NCBI RefSeq assembly: GCF_016100455.1
Contig: NZ_JACFSK010000001.1
Coordinates: 1,116,001 to 1,180,000 of the forward strand
DNA: 64,000 nucleotides
Reading direction: 5' to 3'
From: Bartonella sp. M0283
GTDB taxonomy: Bacteria > Pseudomonadota > Alphaproteobacteria > Rhizobiales > Rhizobiaceae
The position numbers and the translations under genes were made by a program. Shown one piece after another: positions 59,294 to 64,000 of this stretch (its first letter is position 1; the number at the start of each line of letters is the position of its first letter). The notes below the pieces were generated by a model. The model did no database searches. It saw only the letters and a list, made by a program, of their open reading frames with translations, and had not been told where the DNA came from.

Positions 59294-59995
59294 TTATTGT
59301 TCCGGACGAACCGAAGCCAAATCGATCTTGACACCAACACCCATTGTTGACGACAGACCGACGCGCTTCAAATAGTCGCCTTTTGCGCCTGACGGCTTTG
59401 CTTTCAAAACAGCATCAGCGAATGCCTTCACATTCTGGGCAATCTGCTCGGCACTAAAAGAAGCTTTACCAACACCTGCATGGACAATACCTGCTTTTTC
59501 AACACGGAATTCCACAGCACCACCTTTCGATGCCTTAACTGCAGCTGCGACGTCCGGTGTAACAGTACCGACTTTCGGGTTCGGCATCAAGCTACGTGGT
59601 CCAAGGATTTTACCCAAACGACCAACCAGTGGCATCATGTCCGGCGTAGCAATACAACGATCGAACTCGATTGTACCGCCATTTACAGTTTCAAACAAAT
59701 CTTCTGCACCGACAATATCGGCACCGGCAGCTTTCGCTTCTTCAGCCTTATCTCCACGAGCAAAAACAGCAACGCGTACGTGACGGCCTGTTCCATTCGG
59801 AAGATTAACGACACCGCGAACCATCTGGTCTGCATAACGGGGATCAACGCCCAAATTCATCGTGATTTCGATTGTTTCGTCAAACTTGGCAATCGCACGA
59901 TCTTTGACCATCTTAACTGCTTCGTCCAAAGCGTAATACTTGTTAAAGTCTACACCTTCACGGATTTTCTTAAGTCTTTTTGCTATCTTCGCCAT
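59294..59995 (-). CDS. rplA: 50S ribosomal protein L1
   Basis: 233 residues from ATG 59995 ([20 protein letters not shown]). The RNA-binding segment [20 protein letters not shown] is characteristic. L1 often represses its own operon by binding the rplK leader. The gene begins 4 nt after the rplK stop. Confidence 0.97.
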   Translation of the reverse strand: MAKIAKRLKKIREGVDFNKYYALDEAVKMVKDRAIAKFDETIEITMNLGVDPRYADQMVRGVVNLPNGTGRHVRVAVFARGDKAEEAKAAGADIVGAEDLFETVNGGTIEFDRCIATPDMMPLVGRLGKILGPRSLMPNPKVGTVTPDVAAAVKASKGGAVEFRVEKAGIVHAGVGKASFSAEQIAQNVKAFADAVLKAKPSGAKGDYLKRVGLSSTMGVGVKIDLASVRPEQ

Positions 59996-59999
59996 GATC

Positions 60000-60428
60000 T
60001 TAGCCCACCACCTGTAGACCCATTGAACGGGCTGAACCTTCAATCATGCGCATCGCAGCTTCAACGTCATTAGCGTTAAGATCTTTCATCTTGGCTTGCG
60101 CAATTTTACGAACTTTGTCGCGAGAAATCGTTCCGGCAACCGTTTTGCCCGGCTCTTTTGAGCCTGATTTCAAATTGGCTTCCTTTTTCAAGAAATAAGA
60201 AACCGGCGGTGTCTTCATCGAAAATGTAAAAGACTTATCCTGATAGTAGGTTATAACAACCGGTATCGGAGAGTTCTTTTCCATTTCCTGCGAAGCAGCA
60301 TTAAATGCTTTACAGAATTCCATAATGTTGATGCCGCGCTGACCAAGAGCAGGTCCAATTGGCGGAGACGGGTTTGCCGCTCCTGCCGGAACCTGCAGCT
60401 TAAGCTGGCCTGCAATTTTTTTAGCCAT
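60000..60428 (-). CDS. rplK: 50S ribosomal protein L11
   Basis: 142 residues: [20 protein letters not shown] near the start and the C-terminal rRNA-binding domain ([20 protein letters not shown]). It forms the GTPase-associated centre with 23S rRNA. The 164 bp between nusG and rplK contain a short palindromic stem GACCGGT/ACCGGTC (60472-60488), possibly part of an L1-responsive leader. Confidence 0.97.
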   Translation of the reverse strand: MAKKIAGQLKLQVPAGAANPSPPIGPALGQRGINIMEFCKAFNAASQEMEKNSPIPVVITYYQDKSFTFSMKTPPVSYFLKKEANLKSGSKEPGKTVAGTISRDKVRKIAQAKMKDLNANDVEAAMRMIEGSARSMGLQVVG

Positions 60429-60592
60429 AATAATCTGCCTTTTTAACTATGCCGAAAACCGGCGGTTTGATGACCGGTAAAACCGGTCTTGCAGTTTTGT
60501 GGTCTGGTTTCTGCAACCGGCTAGAGCCGCATTCACCTTCCACAACTTAATCTTCAAAAAGTACTCCAAAAAGCACTTTTCGAAAAAATCTC

Positions 60593-61123
60593 TCAAAGCT
60601 TTTCCACCTGACCGAAATCAAGGTCAACAGGAGTAGCACGCCCAAAAATAGAAACTTCAACTTTCAGGCGGGATCTTTCATCCTCGACTTCCTGTACAAT
60701 TCCGTTAAAGGAAGCAAATGGACCATCGGCCACGCGAACTTGTTCGCCCACTTCAAACGAAACAGAAGACTTCGGACGCTCGATTCCTTGTTGAACCTGA
60801 TTAAGAATCTGGTCAGCCTCACGATCAGTAATGGGCACAGGCTTCGAATCCGAACCCAAAAAGCCAGTTACCTTCGGCGTATTTTTTATGAGGTGATAAA
60901 CATCATCCGTCAAATCAGCGCGAACCAGCACATAACCAGGGAAAAATTTCCGCTCGGAATCAACTTTGCGCCCACGCCGAACTTCAACAACTTTTTCGGT
61001 CGGAACAAGAATCTTCTCAAAGAGATGATCTAAGCCTTTCAGCTTTGCTTCCTTTTCAATAGCCTCTGCAACTTTTTTCTCAAAATTTGAATAGGCCTGA
61101 ACAATATACCAACGTGCAGCCAC
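60593..61123 (-). CDS. nusG: transcription termination/antitermination protein NusG
   Basis: 176 residues. The start is GTG 61123 with AAGGAAAAG upstream; the protein begins (V)AARWYIVQAYSNFEKKVAEA, the NGN domain that binds the RNA polymerase clamp. The C-terminal KOW domain contains EVGEQVRVADGPFASFNGIV. NusG couples RNA polymerase to ribosomes or Rho. It follows secE by 20 nt. Confidence 0.96.
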   Translation of the reverse strand: MAARWYIVQAYSNFEKKVAEAIEKEAKLKGLDHLFEKILVPTEKVVEVRRGRKVDSERKFFPGYVLVRADLTDDVYHLIKNTPKVTGFLGSDSKPVPITDREADQILNQVQQGIERPKSSVSFEVGEQVRVADGPFASFNGIVQEVEDERSRLKVEVSIFGRATPVDLDFGQVEKL

Positions 61124-61143
61124 GGTTACTTTTCCTTGAACTA

Positions 61144-61356
61144 TTAGCTGAAAAGACGTTTCAGAAGGGCGATACTCTCCCAAACGCCAAAATTCATAAT
61201 CTGGTCTGCGATAAAAAAGAATGCAGCTGCAAACGCCGCCATCAAAACAACCATAACCGTTGAAATTGTCGTTTCGCGACGAGTCGGCCAGGTGACTTTT
61301 GCAGTCTCGGCACGGACCTGCTTGATAAATGTAATGGGGTTTGTCTTGGCAGCCAT
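61144..61356 (-). CDS. secE: preprotein translocase subunit SecE
   Basis: 70 residues, the short single-transmembrane form. The amphipathic segment FIKQVRAETAKVTWPTRRET precedes the membrane helix (about 30-55). SecE clamps the SecY channel. ATG 61356 has AGGAAAAG upstream; an adjacent GTG at 61359 is the alternative. Confidence 0.95.
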   Translation of the reverse strand: MAAKTNPITFIKQVRAETAKVTWPTRRETTISTVMVVLMAAFAAAFFFIADQIMNFGVWESIALLKRLFS

Positions 61357-61695
61357 CACTTTTCCTACATTTTTTCTTTAAAACTATCGCGAATCACAAA
61401 GTCAACTTCAAACATGCCAAAACCGCGAAAAGCTCTTACAGAAGCCTCACGCGATTTCATCGTTAACACTAAATAAAGCGTTATTCATAAAAATACAAGC
61501 CAAATTTTGAAGCAACCGCTTCATATAATTTGTAATTCTATTTTATGAAGCCAAATTCCTATCACGAGCAGATTACGCAAACCGTCTTCAGCTCAGGATA
61601 AAACTCATCTAGTCCATTTCCAAAAAACCGGATGAGACCTGCTAATCCGAATCTTAAGTCCGAATTACAAAACTTAACATCCAATTTTAAAAAAA
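61357..61695. other. spacer between tRNA-Trp and secE
   Basis: About 340 bp, AT-rich, with no open frame of note. On the minus strand TTGTAT and TATTTA separated by 17 bp (around 61498-61470) could be a secE promoter; the match is modest. Confidence 0.35.
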
Positions 61696-61771
<76 letters not shown>

Positions 61772-61778
61772 TCAGATC

Positions 61779-61813
61779 AAGGCAGACGCATTATTATGCG
61801 CTACGTCTGCCTT
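61779..61813 (-). other. stem-loop 10 nt after the tuf stop codon
   Basis: AAGGCAGACG (61779-61788) pairs perfectly with CGTCTGCCTT (61804-61813), a 10-bp stem around a 15-nt loop. On the tuf strand no U-run follows and tRNA-Trp begins 8 nt later, so it may guide processing between the tuf mRNA and the tRNA. Confidence 0.65.
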
Positions 61814-61823
61814 TTATCTAAAA

Positions 61824-62999
61824 CTATTCAATGATTTTAGAAACGATACCGGCACCAACAGTGTGGCCACCTTCACGGATAGCGAAGCGAAGCTTCTCTT
61901 CCATAGCAACCGGAACAATCAGTGTGACATCCATCGTAACATTATCACCCGGCATAACCATTTCTGTACCTTCTGGCAGCGTTACAATGCCGGTAACGTC
62001 TGTTGTACGGAAATAGAACTGAGGACGATAATTGGTGAAAAATGGTGTGTGACGACCACCTTCATCCTTTGTCAAAATATAAGCTTCTGCCTTGAACTTG
62101 GTGTGCGGTGTAACTGTACCGGGCTTTGCCAATACCTGTCCACGTTCGACACCTTCACGTTCAATACCACGAAGAAGTGCACCAATGTTGTCGCCTGCTT
62201 CACCTTCATCAAGAAGCTTGCGGAACATTTCAACGCCGGTTACCGTCGTCTTTGTTGTCGGACGAATACCAACGATTTCAACTTCGTCACCAACCTTGAC
62301 AACACCGCGTTCAACACGGCCGGTAACAACTGTACCACGACCGGAAATCGAGAACACGTCTTCAATCGGCATCAAGAAAGGCTGATCAATCGGACGCTTC
62401 GGAGTTGGAATATATTCATCAACTTCATGCATCAACAGACGAACAGCATCTTCACCGATTTCCTTGTTGGTGCCTTCAAGAGCTGCCAATGCAGAACCCT
62501 TGACAATCGGAATCTCGTCGCCAGGGAAATCATATTTGGAAAGAAGTTCACGAACCTCAAGCTCGACAAGCTCGAGAAGTTCTTCATCATCTACCTGATC
62601 AACCTTGTTCAAGAAAACAACAATTGCAGGAACGCCAACCTGACGGGCAAGAAGAATGTGTTCACGTGTCTGAGGCATCGGGCCATCAGCTGCCGAAACA
62701 ACAAGAATTGCACCGTCCATCTGGGCAGCACCGGTGATCATGTTCTTGACATAGTCAGCGTGTCCCGGGCAATCAACGTGGGCGTAGTGACGCTTCTCTG
62801 TCTCGTATTCTACGTGTGCTGTAGAAATCGTGATACCACGAGCACGTTCTTCCGGCGCAGCATCAATCTGGTCATACGCCTTGAACTCACCAAAATATTT
62901 TGTAATCGCTGCCGTCAGCGTTGTCTTACCATGGTCAACGTGACCAATCGTGCCGATATTTACATGCGGCTTCGTACGTTCATATTTGCTCTTTGCCAT
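61824..62999 (-). CDS. tuf: translation elongation factor Tu
   Basis: 391 residues, standard for alphaproteobacteria. G-domain motifs: [10 protein letters not shown] near residue 18, the effector region [22 protein letters not shown], and [12 protein letters not shown]. Domains 2 and 3 are complete. EF-Tu carries aminoacyl-tRNA to the ribosome. This copy lies in the tRNA-tuf-secE-nusG block; alphaproteobacteria often have a second copy in the str operon, not in this window. Confidence 0.98.
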   Translation of the reverse strand: MAKSKYERTKPHVNIGTIGHVDHGKTTLTAAITKYFGEFKAYDQIDAAPEERARGITISTAHVEYETEKRHYAHVDCPGHADYVKNMITGAAQMDGAILVVSAADGPMPQTREHILLARQVGVPAIVVFLNKVDQVDDEELLELVELEVRELLSKYDFPGDEIPIVKGSALAALEGTNKEIGEDAVRLLMHEVDEYIPTPKRPIDQPFLMPIEDVFSISGRGTVVTGRVERGVVKVGDEVEIVGIRPTTKTTVTGVEMFRKLLDEGEAGDNIGALLRGIEREGVERGQVLAKPGTVTPHTKFKAEAYILTKDEGGRHTPFFTNYRPQFYFRTTDVTGIVTLPEGTEMVMPGDNVTMDVTLIVPVAMEEKLRFAIREGGHTVGAGIVSKIIE

Positions 63000-63166
63000 C
63001 GCCGTCGATCTCTCGTCTTGTTAACACCCCTACCGGGGTTTCAGAACCGAATTTTGCCGGGTCAAAAATTCAAACCGGCCTACATTTCAAAAAACGGAAA
63101 CTTCCGTCTGGTCACAACAAGGGGTTAGCCCCACATCTATTTTTTGCTTTATCGTCAACGACCGTC

Positions 63167-63240
63167 TGGAGCGGGTAGCGGGAATCGAACCCGCGTATTC
63201 AGCTTGGAAGGCTGCTGCTCTACCATTGAGCTATACCCGC
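63167..63240 (-). tRNA. tRNA-Gly (TCC anticodon)
   Basis: Minus-strand cloverleaf: acceptor GCGGGTA/TACCCGC, D arm AGCTCAATGGTAGAGC, anticodon loop CTTCCAA (anticodon TCC), T arm GCGGGTTCGATTCCCGC, encoded CCA at 63169-63167. It is upstream of tuf, in the order tRNA-Tyr, tRNA-Gly, tuf. Confidence 0.97.
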
Positions 63241-63263
63241 ACGTTGACTCCGGCTCCGGTAAA

Positions 63264-63348
63264 TGGTGGAGGGGGTTGGATTCGAACCAACGTAGCATAA
63301 AGCAACGGATTTACAGTCCGTCCCCTTTAACCACTCGGGCACCCCTCC
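63264..63348 (-). tRNA. tRNA-Tyr (GTA anticodon)
   Basis: Minus-strand class II tRNA: acceptor GGAGGGG/CCCCTCC, anticodon loop CTGTAAA (anticodon GTA), a long variable arm as expected for tRNA-Tyr, T arm GTTGGTTCGAATCCAAC, encoded CCA at 63266-63264. It is the first gene of the tRNA-tuf transcript. Confidence 0.97.
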
Positions 63349-63556
63349 ATTAAAAATACCTAGCGGAGTTGCGCGATAAGGCATATACAACCAGACCAAA
63401 TACATAAAGAACTCGTTCTGTTTGTGTGGGGCGTTATGCCGTTTACCATTGCCTCTGTCAACAGGTTAAATTCTGTTCTTTTCAATTTCATAACAAAAAA
63501 GTCTTTTTTGGCATTTTTTGGTATCGGATGAACCTCGCAATCGGCTATAAAAAATT

Positions 63557-64000
63557 ATGAATGAAAAAACTCCCAAAGATTCTCATTATGCCCGTCTACG
63601 CCGCCAATATCGCGACCGCACGGGCAGAACCCCCGAGAAAGCCAATAGGCAAAAAATCGAACCGGCCGCATTTAATGCGGGTGAGCTCAGACTTTATGGG
63701 CTTCACACGGTGGCCGCGGCTCTGCGTAACAAAAAACGCAAGCTCGAAAAACTTTTTGCCACGCGAAATGCACTTGACCGGCTCAATATCAACGAATCAG
63801 AAATAAATTGTCCGGTTGAAATTGTCGCGCCGAAAATGCTCGATTCGCTTGTTGGTAGCGATGCGGTCCATCAAGGCGTTGTTCTTGAGACCGAACCTCT
63901 GAAACCACGTTCGCTAGACGAACTCTCCGATACCGATCTCGTTATTGTACTTGATCAGGTGACAGACCCTCACAATGTCGGTGCTATTATGCGTTCGGCT
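63557..64000 (+). CDS. rlmB: 23S rRNA (guanosine-2'-O)-methyltransferase RlmB/TrmH family (partial)
   Basis: The first 148 codons are in the window and run off its end. After a basic, disordered N-terminus (about 1-38) comes the SpoU-substrate-binding domain (RLYGLHTVAAALRNKKRKLE; VHQGVVLETEPL), then the start of the SPOUT methyltransferase domain with motif 1 LDQVTDPHNVGAIMRSA. Known members methylate G2251 of 23S rRNA. ATG 63557 was chosen because it opens this frame; a nearby ATG at 63561 opens a different, unrelated frame. The gene is divergent from tRNA-Tyr. Confidence 0.92.
   Translation, partial: MNEKTPKDSHYARLRRQYRDRTGRTPEKANRQKIEPAAFNAGELRLYGLHTVAAALRNKKRKLEKLFATRNALDRLNINESEINCPVEIVAPKMLDSLVGSDAVHQGVVLETEPLKPRSLDELSDTDLVIVLDQVTDPHNVGAIMRSA

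Noticed and set aside
61863-63128. 421-codon plus-strand frame opposite tuf
   Set aside because: Antisense shadow of tuf caused by codon bias; same amino acid skew as the rpoC shadow and no initiation signals.

Overview
The window comes from an alphaproteobacterium of the Hyphomicrobiales (Rhizobiales). Gene order and protein sequences (lpx/bam/pyrH/rpsB block, EipB, LpxI, DUF1489, class II NrdJ) point to the Bartonella/Brucella branch. The moderate G+C, long AT-rich spacers and several decaying genes fit a host-associated Bartonella-like lineage best; genus level is inference. No rRNA genes, insertion sequences, prophage or CRISPR arrays are visible.

Layout. 1-98 holds the end of a NUDIX gene. 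99-919 is an 820-bp spacer with two promoter/terminator-bounded short transcripts and NrdR-box-like sequences ahead of nrdJ (920-4657, B12-dependent ribonucleotide reductase). After a terminator and a 1.2-kb empty spacer come divergent miaA and serB. On the minus strand follow thyA-folA and then hflK-hflC-DUF2065-Do protease (nucleotide synthesis, then membrane/periplasmic quality control). 13.9-16.4 kb is an M20 amidohydrolase broken by a 4-bp duplication next to an intact MHS-family transporter. 17.2-21.6 kb is a plus-strand amino-acid ABC operon with an embedded FAD amino-acid oxidase and an upstream 9-codon leader ORF.

21.8-36.1 kb is the conserved minus-strand envelope/translation block, read in the order eipB, rpsB, tsf, pyrH, frr, uppS, cdsA, rseP, bamA, lpxD, fabZ, lpxA, lpxI, lpxB: ribosome assembly, then undecaprenyl and phospholipid precursors, outer-membrane assembly and lipid A. 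36.2-37.9 kb has ridA, a GDPD-like protein lacking its catalytic residues, and a HIT protein. clpS-clpA, a SPOR-domain D,D-carboxypeptidase, DUF1489, sdaA, a nitroreductase, a DUF1624 membrane protein and a MerR regulator follow. 47.2-49.0 kb is sparse: one small exported hypothetical, an extremely AT-rich patch, and a glyoxalase-family gene with a lost start codon and a 3' frameshift.

49.1-63.4 kb is the minus-strand transcription/translation supercluster: tRNA-Tyr, tRNA-Gly, tuf, tRNA-Trp, secE, nusG, rplK, rplA, rplJ, rplL, rpoB, rpoC. The window ends inside rlmB, divergent from the tRNAs.

Most of the window is ordinary housekeeping DNA. The observations I rate highest are the substituted GDPD active site, the paired short transcripts before nrdJ, GC-rich stem-loops placed 7-10 nt after stop codons of highly expressed genes and lacking U-runs, and the two molecularly explicit pseudogenes. 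I see no convincing new multi-gene system. Start codons were moved downstream of the longest reading frame wherever a Shine-Dalgarno sequence or the family N-terminus supported it.
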